Shown here one piece after another: positions 50,382 through 59,566 of a DNA stretch of 64,000 nt (position 1 is its first letter; every line of letters starts with the position of its first letter). The translations under genes and the position numbers were made by a program. Under the pieces are notes generated by a model. The model was not told where the DNA came from. It searched no databases and saw only the letters and a list, made by a program, of their open reading frames with translations. The stretch covers positions 124,001 through 188,000 of the forward strand of contig NZ_JAGINO010000002.1 of NCBI RefSeq assembly GCF_017876115.1. Direction: 5' to 3'. Origin of the DNA: Azospirillum picis. GTDB taxonomy: Bacteria; Pseudomonadota; Alphaproteobacteria; Azospirillales; Azospirillaceae.

Positions 50382-51065
50382 ATGCCGTTCCTCATGAACC
50401 CGCTCGCCCAACGCATCAAGCAGCTCCGCAAATCGCGCGGGCTGAATCAGGCTGAGTTCGCCGAACTGCTTGGCGTCACTCAGCCCACTGTGAGCCGCTG
50501 GGAGCTGGGCAAGAGCGAGCCGGAGTTCGATCAGATCGTAGCTCTGGCCGATTTGGCGGGTGAAACGCCGCAGCAGTTTGCATTCGGGCAGCAGGTCAAC
50601 GAAGAGTTAACCTTGCAGCTCGTATTCGTGGTCGGCGCAGTGCAAGCCGGTCATTGGGTGGAAGCAGTGGAGTGGAATCGCGACGAGTGGTATTCGGTTT
50701 CCCTTCCGCCACACCCTCAGTATCCCGAAATAAAGCGTTTCGGGCTGGAAGTGCGCGGGCCATCTATGAACCGCGTCTTTCCTGAAGGCTCTGTTGTAGA
50801 GTGCATCCGCTTTGAGGATTTGGGCGAAGAACCGCAGCCGAATGATTACGTAGTTGTTGAGCGCCATCGCGCTGATGGGTGCATCGAAGCTACGGTTAAG
50901 AAGCTCGTTGTTATGGATGACGAGCCGTGGCTTGTGCCTGAGTCAGACCACCCAGCATTTCAACGCCCCATCAAGCTCCGTAACGGCCATGAGGATGATG
51001 TGGAGACAGTGGTAATCGCTGGCCTCGTCATTGGTTCGTACCGCCCATTCCTCCGTAGGCGCTAA
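50382..51065 (+). CDS. CI-like repressor, XRE HTH plus S24 self-cleaving domain
   Basis: The 227-residue repressor has an HTH at about 20-45 (LNQAEFAELLGVTQPTVSRW) and a LexA-type S24 domain. The likely cleavage bond is Ala89-Gly90 (VQAGHW), with nucleophile Ser128 (RGPSMNRVF) and lysine 173 or 174 (ATVKKL). SOS-induced RecA filaments should trigger self-cleavage and induction. ATG 50394 is a possible alternative start. Confidence 0.9.
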   Translation: MPFLMNPLAQRIKQLRKSRGLNQAEFAELLGVTQPTVSRWELGKSEPEFDQIVALADLAGETPQQFAFGQQVNEELTLQLVFVVGAVQAGHWVEAVEWNRDEWYSVSLPPHPQYPEIKRFGLEVRGPSMNRVFPEGSVVECIRFEDLGEEPQPNDYVVVERHRADGCIEATVKKLVVMDDEPWLVPESDHPAFQRPIKLRNGHEDDVETVVIAGLVIGSYRPFLRRR

Positions 51066-51360
51066 CCTCTCGGCTCGCTCACATCGACTGCCGACCGTCA
51101 CCATAGGCTGAGAATGGTGCGGTATCAGTCGCACCATATGCGGCCAAGCTTCTGCCTCCCCCCCCTGCATAATCACGCATGAAAACGGGGTTCTCATACA
51201 GACCTGCATTTTTCTCTTTGTCGCCAGATATGCGTATGTGTATATATGTGCCGCGCTTGGTCGTGAGCACCGGTTGATAGCCGCGACTTGGCGTTCCTCC
51301 CAACCTGCCCCGGCGCGGCTGAGACGCGGCCCGCCGGGGAGCTTTTCAGGGAAACGCGAT
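51066..51360. other. Leader of the rightward operon with a third operator-like site
   Basis: A 295-base non-coding stretch. At 51229-51246 it holds TATGCGTATGTGTATATA, the reverse complement of operator 1 with two changes. The rest contains no supported gene. Confidence 0.45.
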
Positions 51361-51639
51361 ATGAAGCACCGCCACACGATGCGCAGCCCCTCCGAAATGC
51401 ACCCGACCGCCCGTAAGATGGGACGGAAAATCGCCGATCTGGGCGGCTCCGGCGACGCGGTGACGGAAGCCGACCTGCTGACCGACTTCAGCGCCAGCGA
51501 CATCAAGACCCACATCGAAGCCGCCCGCGGCTACGCCCGACAACTTCTCGGGTCGAGCCGCGGACGGTCAAGCGGCTTTCAGATCATCGGAAAGTCAGGA
51601 CCGTCTATTCATCGTCAGCCACATCTTGAACGCGCTTAA
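51361..51639 (+). CDS. Small hypothetical protein, first gene of the rightward operon
   Basis: A 92-residue basic protein, MKHRHTMRSPSEMHPTARKM, with GDAVTEADLLTDFSASDIKT and HIEAARGYARQLL. AGGGA lies upstream of the ATG. It is about 115 bases after the third operator-like site, so it may be CI-controlled. Its last 35 bases overlap the 3' end of a gene on the other strand. Confidence 0.55.
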   Translation: MKHRHTMRSPSEMHPTARKMGRKIADLGGSGDAVTEADLLTDFSASDIKTHIEAARGYARQLLGSSRGRSSGFQIIGKSGPSIHRQPHLERA

Positions 51640-51880
51640 CTACCCTGTTCATAAGGTAGTTCATGTACTTGGACATCTCGGCAGATATCTGCTCAAAGTC
51701 CTCCGGGTTCATCCCTGGTCCTGCAGTGGTTCTGCTGAGAAGGACCTTCATCCGGTCTCTTGCTTCCAGAGCATTTTGAACGGGGTTAGGGGCCGTCAAG
51801 CACTGGCGGGATATAAGTTGCTCCAAGACAAATTCGATGGCGGCGAAGCGGCCCTCAATCATCGCGAAAAACGGTTCCAC
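51605..51880 (-). CDS. Small hypothetical protein on the opposite strand
   Basis: A 91-residue helical protein starting at GTG 51880 with AGGAG upstream: VEPFFAMIEGRFAAIEFVLE, RDRMKVLLSRTTAGPGMNPE, MSKYMNYLMNRVVKRV. It is AT-richer than its neighbours and runs against the rightward operon, so it may be a separately acquired gene expressed in the lysogen. No family is recognised. Confidence 0.6.
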   Translation of the reverse strand: MEPFFAMIEGRFAAIEFVLEQLISRQCLTAPNPVQNALEARDRMKVLLSRTTAGPGMNPEDFEQISAEMSKYMNYLMNRVVKRVQDVADDE

Positions 51881-52078
51881 GGGTAGCTCCTGTGCTTGGT
51901 TGAACAAAAACACAGTAGCACACGCGGCCGGGCGACTTAATCGCCCGGCCGCGACCTGCGGGGGTATATTGCGACGACGACCCGAGCGGAGGCATGCGGC
52001 ATCCGTTCCGGCCGCCGCCGCACTAGGCAGCGGGCGCGGCTGGCGCATCCCAGCCACATAGCGTGTGTCCCAGCCAGA

Positions 52079-52110
52079 GACCCCCGGCGTCGGCGGAATT
52101 GCCGGGGGTC
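52079..52110. repeat. 10-bp perfect inverted repeat in a gene leader
   Basis: GACCCCCGGC and GCCGGGGGTC are perfect inverted copies with a 12-base loop, 28 bases before the ATG at 52138. It would form a very stable hairpin in the mRNA. No T run follows on either strand. Confidence 0.5.
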
Positions 52111-52137
52111 ACCGGGACCACACCCCGAGACATCGAC

Positions 52138-52563
52138 ATGACCGACACCACCGATCCGGTGGACGGCGGAGCTTTGCCCGCCCTCCCGCAGACGCACGAC
52201 CCCGACCTTGAAGCGGTCTACCGCCTGTGGATCGACATCATCCGGGAGGCGCGCATGCTGGGCGGTCGCGACGCCGCCCGCCGGCTGTGGCGGTCTTCCC
52301 CCCTGCCGCCGCTGGACGCACACAGCAAGGGGAAGGATACGCCCGACTGGGTCGACTCCTTCCTCTCCGACTGCACGGAACCGGCCCCCGGTGCCCGCCT
52401 GAAGGCGGAGGCGCTGTGGACCGCCTACGTCGCTTGGTGCCAGCCCCGCGGCCTGGAGCCGATCACCCGCAAGGGGCTGATGATGCAGCTCGGACGCCAT
52501 GGTCTGCGGCGTCAGAAGGCGAGCTGCATCTACTTCCTGAACCTGCGTCTGCGGGTCCAGTGA
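52138..52563 (+). CDS. Free-standing D5 C-terminal-like domain protein
   Basis: A 141-residue protein. An N-terminal helical part (LEAVYRLWIDIIREARMLGG) leads to FLSDCTEPAPGARLKAEALW, TAYVAWCQPRGLEPITRKGL and LGRHGLRRQKASCIYFLNLR, the same pattern as the end of the D5-type helicase of this prophage. No helicase part is present. It could compete with, recruit or regulate the helicase at the origin. Confidence 0.7.
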   Translation: MTDTTDPVDGGALPALPQTHDPDLEAVYRLWIDIIREARMLGGRDAARRLWRSSPLPPLDAHSKGKDTPDWVDSFLSDCTEPAPGARLKAEALWTAYVAWCQPRGLEPITRKGLMMQLGRHGLRRQKASCIYFLNLRLRVQ

Positions 52564-52925
52564 TGCAGAACCTCAGCAAATCCGCGGCGTGTACACGCGT
52601 TCCGCCAGAAGCCCCAGGAATGGCCCCCGCCCATCCGGCCGGTGGGTCGGTGTGTCGGGAATGCGGAGCCGCCTACAAGGCCACCGATCTGGCACAGGAA
52701 TTTTGCCGCCCGGCCTGCCGCATCGCCTGGAACAACCGGGCGCGGCTGCGCGGCGCGAAGCTCTACGAAGCGGTGATGACGTGGCGCGTCCTTCGCCAAC
52801 CCGGCGCGCTCGCCGTGGTCACCGCCCTTGTCAGCACCTTCCTCGACGAAGACCGCGCCGCCGGCCGGCGGTGGCGGCCCCGCACCTTCAACCCCAAGAC
52901 CGGCCGCCGCGAGCGGCGGAAGTGA
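52563..52925 (+). CDS. Small zinc-finger-like protein
   Basis: A 120-residue protein with CRECGAAYKATDLAQEFCRP followed by ACRIAWNNRARLRGAKLYEA, a C-x2-C...C-x3-C treble-clef-like finger also seen in other phage proteins. It is linked to the previous gene by TGATG. It probably binds nucleic acid. Function is unknown. Confidence 0.65.
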   Translation: MQNLSKSAACTRVPPEAPGMAPAHPAGGSVCRECGAAYKATDLAQEFCRPACRIAWNNRARLRGAKLYEAVMTWRVLRQPGALAVVTALVSTFLDEDRAAGRRWRPRTFNPKTGRRERRK

Positions 52926-52931
52926 GGACGC

Positions 52932-53171
52932 ATGGTTACCCCCCTGCTTTCCATCAAGACGAACAGGTTCCCGCTGAACTGGAAGCGATACAGCAAGCTC
53001 TATGACGAGTTGGAAGCTGCCGCCCAGGCTTTCTACGACCTGGGCCACGCCGATCTTGCCGAAGGGATCGACAAGGTGCGGACCGAACTGAAGAACGCCT
53101 GGGAGCTGATTGCGGCCAAGGAGCGCGCGGAGCGTGACGCCGCCGAACGCAGCCAGCCGGAGGGGCACTGA
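52932..53171 (+). CDS. Small helical hypothetical protein
   Basis: A 79-residue protein, MVTPLLSIKTNRFPLNWKRY, with KVRTELKNAWELIAAKERAE. It is mostly helical, with a charged C-terminus. It is followed directly by the next gene. No family is recognised. Confidence 0.55.
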   Translation: MVTPLLSIKTNRFPLNWKRYSKLYDELEAAAQAFYDLGHADLAEGIDKVRTELKNAWELIAAKERAERDAAERSQPEGH

Positions 53172-53357
53172 ATGTCCGTCATCGGCCATTGCCACAACTG
53201 TGGCGAACACACCCGCATCGACCGCACTACGCGCCTGTGCGACGCCTGCACAACCGAAGAGGGTGAATCGTTTGCCTCTCTGCCGACGCGCGAAGACACC
53301 ATCGCCCTGATCGGCCGCCACCTCCTTCCGAAGGGGGCTGACTGCCATGCCCCGTGA
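53172..53357 (+). CDS. Small zinc-ribbon-like protein
   Basis: A 61-residue protein with HCHNCGEHTRIDRTTRLCDA then CTTEEG, a CxxC...CxxC ribbon that could bind zinc. It overlaps the TopoVI-A-like gene by 11 bases. Confidence 0.6.
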   Translation: MSVIGHCHNCGEHTRIDRTTRLCDACTTEEGESFASLPTREDTIALIGRHLLPKGADCHAP

Positions 53358-54270
53358 GCAGTTCGTGGAGATGCGCTTCACCGCCAAGAACGAAGCGGTC
53401 ATCCTCCAGGCGAACGACATCATCGCCGAATATCAGCGGCAGGGTTTCGTACTGACCTTGCGCCAGCTCTACTACCAGTTCGTGGCGCGGGCACTGATCC
53501 CGAACACCATGCAGTCGTACAAGCGGCTCGGGCAGATCGTGAACAACGGTCGGATGGCGGGGCTCATCGACTGGGAGGCCATCGAAGACCGCACGCGCAA
53601 TCTCCAGAGCGTGTCGACCTGGGAGGATCCGGAAAGCATCATCGACGCCTGCGCGGCACAGTTCCGGGTGAACCGCTGGGCCGACCAGCCCGCCCACGTC
53701 GAAGTGTGGATTGAGAAGGAAGCGCTCATCGGTGTCATCGAGCCGGTGTGCAACGAGTTCTATGTGCCGTTCTTCGCCTGCCGTGGCTACACCAGCCAGA
53801 GCGAACAGTGGCGAGCTGGCCGCCGGCTTCGGAAGAAGCACCGTGCCGGCAAGCACGTGGTCGTGCTGCACCTGGGCGACCATGACCCGTCCGGGTTGGA
53901 CATGACCCGCGACAATGACGAGCGGCTTGCTCTGTTTGCCGGGGCGGAAGACATCGTCGAAATCCGCCGGTTGGCGCTGAACATGGATCAGGTCCGGCGC
54001 TATCGCCCACCGCCCAATCCGGCCAAAGAGGGTGACAGCCGATTCGCCGACTACATCAAGCGCCACGGCGACCAGTCCTGGGAGCTGGACGCGCTCGACC
54101 CCACTGTCATCGACAAGCTGATCCGCGACCAGATTGACGGGCTGATCGACGGCGACGCCTGGAAAGCCGCCATCTCCCGTGAAGACGAATATCGGGCGCA
54201 GCTCGAACGCACGGCCGACCGCTGGGACGACGTCCGCAGCTTCCTCTTCCCGGCGGAGGGCGAGGAATGA
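53347..54270 (+). CDS. Spo11/TopoVI-A-like TOPRIM protein (Mini-A-type candidate)
   Basis: A 307-residue protein with the domain order of topoisomerase VI subunit A and Spo11. An N-terminal winged helix holds LTLRQLYYQFVARALIPNT, where Tyr42/43 matches the catalytic tyrosine position (RDxYY-like). A TOPRIM domain follows with WIEKEALIGVIEP (Glu123), ACRGYTSQSEQW (like the KGYP turn) and LHLGDHDPSGLD (Asp178/Asp180). TopoVI-A breaks DNA through a tyrosine bond. Short stand-alone relatives without a B subunit are known from mobile elements as Mini-A. No B subunit is encoded here. A TOPRIM nuclease with no tyrosine chemistry is the alternative. It is coupled by ATGA to the 34-residue membrane peptide. 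Confidence 0.7.
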   Translation: MPREQFVEMRFTAKNEAVILQANDIIAEYQRQGFVLTLRQLYYQFVARALIPNTMQSYKRLGQIVNNGRMAGLIDWEAIEDRTRNLQSVSTWEDPESIIDACAAQFRVNRWADQPAHVEVWIEKEALIGVIEPVCNEFYVPFFACRGYTSQSEQWRAGRRLRKKHRAGKHVVVLHLGDHDPSGLDMTRDNDERLALFAGAEDIVEIRRLALNMDQVRRYRPPPNPAKEGDSRFADYIKRHGDQSWELDALDPTVIDKLIRDQIDGLIDGDAWKAAISREDEYRAQLERTADRWDDVRSFLFPAEGEE

Positions 54271-54371
54271 CCATCCTGCTGCCCACCCTGACCATCACCG
54301 CGATCCTCGCCGGCTATGCCGGCGGGTTCGTGTGGTTTCTCTCCGCCTGCCGCGGACAGGTGACATCATGA
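54267..54371 (+). CDS. 34-residue single-span membrane peptide
   Basis: The peptide begins MTILLPTLTITAILAGYAGG and continues FVWFLSACRGQVTS: one membrane helix and a short basic tail. Both its start and its stop overlap the neighbouring genes as ATGA, which supports real translation. Function is unknown. Confidence 0.6.
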   Translation: MTILLPTLTITAILAGYAGGFVWFLSACRGQVTS

Positions 54372-55576
54372 CCAAGCTGCAAGCCACCCTCTGGGACCGC
54401 GAGCGCCTGCACAAGGATGAGGCTGTCGAACTGACGGTGCAGAGCCTGCTGGCGCATGGCAGCGATCACGCGCATTGGGGGATCGCCTGGAGCGGCGGGA
54501 AGGACAGCTCCGCCACCCTAACCTTGCTGGTGCACCTGCTGGACACCGGGCGCATCCCCCGGCCGCGCTCGCTGACGGTCTTCTATGCCGACACCCGTCA
54601 GGAGCTGCCGCCGCTCGCCATCGCTGCCCATCGGATCATGGATCAGCTCCAGGCGCGCGGGATCGCGGTACGCGTGGTCACGGCCCCGCTCGAAAAGCGC
54701 TTCCTCGTCTACATTCTGGGGCGCGGGGTACCACCTCCGAACAACAACACCCTGAGATGGTGCACCCGTCAGATCAAGGTGGACCCGATGACGGCGGCCA
54801 TCGAACAGCAGATCAACGCCGTCGACGGCACCTTCCTGATGATCACCGGGGTGCGCCTGGGCGAGAGCGCCGCCCGCGACCAGCGCATCGCCATGTCCTG
54901 CGGCAAGGATGGCGGCGAATGCGGCCAGGGCTGGTATCAGCAGGTTCTGCCGGCAGCGAGGGGTATCCGGGGGCGAATCGCCACGCTGGCCCCGCTGCTG
55001 CACTGGCGGGTCTGTCATGTCTGGGAATGGCTGATGTTCGATGCACACGCCGCCGGCTGGGCCACGGCGGATATTGCCGATGCCTACGGCGGGGACGAGG
55101 CGGAGGAGATCAACGCCCGCACGGGCTGCACCGGCTGCCCGCTGGCCCAGAAGGAGCTGGCGCTGGAGTCGATCCTGAAGTCACCGAAGTGGGCGTACCT
55201 GTCGCCCCTACGCGGTCTGAAGCCGCTGTACCGCGAGTTGCGCTTGCCGCAACACCGGCTGAAGAAGACCGGGCTGAACGCCGATGGCACCATCGCCAAG
55301 GCGAAGAACAGGCAGCGCATGGGGCCGCTGACCTTCGAAGCCCGGCTGATGGGTCTAGACCGCATCCTGACGATCCAGGCCGCGGTGAACGAGGCCGCCG
55401 CGCAGAGCGGCCGCCCCGTCATCGACATGCTGAACGCAGAGGAAGAAAACCGCATCCGGGAGCTGATCGCCGCCGGCACTTGGCCAAACGGCTGGGATGG
55501 GGACGAGCCGACAGGCGATGTCCCGCAGGACATGATCTATGGCGACGGGGCCGTGCAGCCCCTGCTGGTGAGGTGA
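54368..55576 (+). CDS. DndC-like PP-loop protein (PAPS reductase family)
   Basis: A 402-residue member of the adenine nucleotide alpha-hydrolase superfamily. SGGKDSS at 42-48 is the PP-loop. Cys132 in RWCTRQIKVDP and the later Cys pairs (C178/C185 and C254/C257 in TGCTGCPLA) could hold an iron-sulphur cluster, as in DndC, which supplies sulphur in DNA phosphorothioation. Plain PAPS reductases are shorter and lack these pairs. No dndA, B, D or E is in the window, so the protein may use host sulphur donors or do something else to nucleic acid. Confidence 0.78.
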   Translation: MTKLQATLWDRERLHKDEAVELTVQSLLAHGSDHAHWGIAWSGGKDSSATLTLLVHLLDTGRIPRPRSLTVFYADTRQELPPLAIAAHRIMDQLQARGIAVRVVTAPLEKRFLVYILGRGVPPPNNNTLRWCTRQIKVDPMTAAIEQQINAVDGTFLMITGVRLGESAARDQRIAMSCGKDGGECGQGWYQQVLPAARGIRGRIATLAPLLHWRVCHVWEWLMFDAHAAGWATADIADAYGGDEAEEINARTGCTGCPLAQKELALESILKSPKWAYLSPLRGLKPLYRELRLPQHRLKKTGLNADGTIAKAKNRQRMGPLTFEARLMGLDRILTIQAAVNEAAAQSGRPVIDMLNAEEENRIRELIAAGTWPNGWDGDEPTGDVPQDMIYGDGAVQPLLVR

Positions 55577-55580
55577 CGAA

Positions 55581-55940
55581 ATGACCGAGAAGGGTACCGT
55601 CCTACCGATCAGGCTGACCGAACCCGACGCCGCGCGGGAACTCGGGATCTCGATTGGATCGCTGCGAGCCTTGCGCAAGAGCGGCCAGATCGGTCATGTC
55701 CGCATCCTGAACAAAATCTTCTACCTGCCCGATCAACTCAAAGCCTACTTCAACAGCCACTGCATCGAGCCATGCCAGACCACACCAACAAGCCAGGGTA
55801 TTTCCAGGGATATTGGCTCGAAACCAAACCCGGACGCGACTCGGGCGTCTGGTACCGGACATGGTACGATCGATCCTGCCGTCAGGTCCGCCGCGTCTCG
55901 ACTGGCGAGAGAGACTTTCAGACGGCCCACCGCGCGCTGA
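55581..55940 (+). CDS. AlpA/excisionase-like HTH protein
   Basis: A 119-residue protein whose first 60 residues form a MerR/AlpA-type winged HTH (LTEPDAARELGISIGSLRAL, RKSGQIGHVRILNKIFYLPD). The remainder is polar and unstructured and overlaps the integrase start by 169 bases. Position next to the integrase suggests an excisionase or integrase regulator. Confidence 0.7.
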   Translation: MTEKGTVLPIRLTEPDAARELGISIGSLRALRKSGQIGHVRILNKIFYLPDQLKAYFNSHCIEPCQTTPTSQGISRDIGSKPNPDATRASGTGHGTIDPAVRSAASRLARETFRRPTAR

Positions 55941-57106
55941 TCGCCTGGGTGCTGGACAATGAGCGACCGCGGCACGCTCCGCGGTCGCAGGCGCTGATAG
56001 ACACCCTCGCCCTACGGTATTGGACAGACCGCGCACACGCCCTCCCCTCTGCCAAGACAGCCAAGCGTGAGCTGCGCCTGATACAGGAATGGTGGGAGGG
56101 CAAGACCGTCGCGGACATCACCCCTGACGCACAGCGCCGGTTCCGCCAACACCTCGCCGAGCTGGGCACCGGGCCCGGCGGGATAGACCGCATCCTCTCG
56201 ACGCTCCGCGCGGCGCTGAACCATGCCAGGAAGAACGAAGAGGTCGAGTCGGTCCCCTTCATCTCCGGCTTCCGCCCAGCGGAGGAGCTACGATCCCGTG
56301 AGCCGAAGGGCCGCCCGCTGTCCCTGGACGAGTTAGCCCGTCTGATTGACGCGGCGCAGTCCCGGCACATGCTGATGTACCTCATGCTCGCCATCGGCAC
56401 CCTGGCGCGGCCGGCGGCGGTTCTGGACATGACAGCGGGTCAGTACGACGCAGAACATGGCGTCCTGACGCTCAACCCGCCCGGCCGCATCCAGAACAAG
56501 AAATGGCGGCCCGTGATACCCGTCGCCGCCGCCTTGACCCCGTGGCTGACCGAGACCGCCGAAAAGAAGACCGGCCGGTTCGTCACCTATCGGGGGAAGC
56601 CCGTCACCTCGATCCTCGCGGCCTTCCGAGTCGCGAGAGAGACCGCCGGTCTCGACGCACGAGTTACCCCCTATTCGATCCGCCACACCATGGCCCGCGA
56701 GCTGCGCAAGGCCGGCGTCCCTGGCGATCAGATCAGCATCTTCCTTGGGCACCTCCCCCAAGGCGCGGCAGCCACGACCGCGGTCTATGCACCCTACGAG
56801 CCGGGCTATCTGGCCGACGCGGCAGCGGCGATCGACGCGGTGATGCAGCGACTCGGGACGATGACGAAAGCTAGCCAGCAGCCGCCCCAGGCCGGGGGCG
56901 ACGCGCCTACGGTCATGACCGCACCGACCGGCAAGGCCATCCGGCGCGGCATCGGCGAGGAGAAGCGGGCGGAGGTCCGCCGCCTGATCCTAGAGGGGGT
57001 GCCTCACGCCCAGGTGAAGGCAATCACGGGCGTCTCGGACGGCACCATCAGCGTCATCCGACAAGCCCTGAAGGCTGAAGCTTTGGTCCTGCGGGCGACC
57101 CGTTGA
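55772..57106 (+). CDS. Tyrosine site-specific integrase with C-terminal HTH
   Basis: A 444-residue integrase. Domains in order: an arm-binding-like N-terminus (GYFQGYWLETKPGRDSGVWY), a SAM-like core-binding domain (TAKRELRLIQEWWEG, ILSTLRAALNHARKNEE) and the catalytic domain with the first Arg in IGTLARPAAVLDM, the box YSIRHTMARELRKAG, LGH and the nucleophile Tyr in TTAVYAPYEP. About 100 residues follow, ending in EGVPHAQVKAITGVSDGTIS, a helix-turn-helix that most integrases lack. It lies 73 bases from attR. Confidence 0.93.
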   Translation: MPDHTNKPGYFQGYWLETKPGRDSGVWYRTWYDRSCRQVRRVSTGERDFQTAHRALIAWVLDNERPRHAPRSQALIDTLALRYWTDRAHALPSAKTAKRELRLIQEWWEGKTVADITPDAQRRFRQHLAELGTGPGGIDRILSTLRAALNHARKNEEVESVPFISGFRPAEELRSREPKGRPLSLDELARLIDAAQSRHMLMYLMLAIGTLARPAAVLDMTAGQYDAEHGVLTLNPPGRIQNKKWRPVIPVAAALTPWLTETAEKKTGRFVTYRGKPVTSILAAFRVARETAGLDARVTPYSIRHTMARELRKAGVPGDQISIFLGHLPQGAAATTAVYAPYEPGYLADAAAAIDAVMQRLGTMTKASQQPPQAGGDAPTVMTAPTGKAIRRGIGEEKRAEVRRLILEGVPHAQVKAITGVSDGTISVIRQALKAEALVLRATR

Positions 57107-57113
57107 CCGCCCT

Positions 57114-57150
57114 TGCTTTCCCATTGCTTTCCCATCGGCCGCTTTCCCAT
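57114..57150 (+). repeat. Right arm repeats, three copies of GCTTTCCCAT
   Basis: Copies begin at 57115, 57126 and 57141, between the integrase stop and attR. The first two are the same 22-base block as inside attL. They are probable arm-type integrase or Xis binding sites. Confidence 0.6.
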
Positions 57151-57179
57151 CCGGGAGGGTGGCTAACCCGTTGAAAAGA

Positions 57180-57227
57180 TGGTGGGCCCGGCCGGATTCG
57201 AACCGACGACAACACCGTTATGAGCGG
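57180..57227. repeat. attR: 48-bp core inside the tRNA gene
   Basis: Identical to 13706-13753. It forms the 3' part of the intact tRNA, so integration leaves the tRNA whole. Confidence 0.92.
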
Positions 57228-57255
57228 CGCGTTCTAACCGCTGAACTACAGGCCC
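57180..57255 (-). tRNA. tRNA with CAU anticodon, probably tRNA-Ile2
   Basis: 76 bases including an encoded CCA. The acceptor stem GGGCCTG/CGGGCCC, D stem GTTC/GAAC, anticodon stem CGCCG/CGGTG with loop CTCATAA, and T stem GTCGG/CCGGC all pair (three G-T wobbles). Anticodon CAU can mean Met or lysidine-modified Ile. The GGGCC acceptor and place beside rpoD favour Ile2. It is the prophage attachment site. Confidence 0.93.
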
Positions 57256-57334
57256 TTCCGCGGGCCGCACTTTGCGACAAAGCGTTCGGGGAATGCAACC
57301 CCTCGTTCGCAGCGTGCCGAAGATCGGCCGCACA

Positions 57335-57364
57335 GCAAACGGGGGCCGAAAGGCCCCCGTTTGC
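57335..57364 (-). terminator. Strong terminator-like hairpin after rpoD
   Basis: GCAAACGGGGGCC and its exact complement form a perfect 13-bp stem closed by a GAAA-type loop. It lies 23 bases past the rpoD stop. The stem ends in an A/T segment, but no long T run follows. Confidence 0.7.
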
Positions 57365-57387
57365 CAACGCTGAACGACCGTCCCCGC

Positions 57388-59400
<2,013 letters not shown>

Positions 59401-59566
59401 GCGATCGGTGCCCCCGCATTACCCCATTGAAAAGACGAAAAGAGCGCCCGGTCCCGGTCACCCGGTCCGTCCGCCCCACCCCCAACCATCCGACTACCCC
59501 GAACCCGCCATGCGGCTCCGTCCCATCAACCGACGCCATTCCGTCGACAGCATGCACCGTCAACCG

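Larger units (their letters stand above)
13706..57227. mobile_element. Complete lambda-type prophage integrated in a tRNA gene
   Basis: The element is flanked by identical 48-bp copies of the tRNA 3' end. It has an integrase next to the right copy, divergent CI/Cro-type regulators, a replication module, and a late operon with terminase, portal, S49 protease, decoration protein, gpE-type capsid, tail tube, G/GT chaperones, tape measure, tail tip, fibres, SleB-type endolysin and spanins. This is the gene order of a lambda-like siphovirus. No frameshifted or truncated essential gene was noticed, so it may be inducible. Confidence 0.95.

Noticed and set aside
49867..50397. A 176-codon + strand frame across the Cro-like gene and the operator region
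   Set aside because: It runs opposite the Cro-like gene, ends just inside the CI gene, and has no recognisable motif. It would also occupy the operator DNA.
54368..55576. A plain assimilatory PAPS reductase (cysH)
   Set aside because: The length, the extra Cys pairs and the phage setting fit the DndC-like branch better. No sulphate-assimilation genes are nearby.
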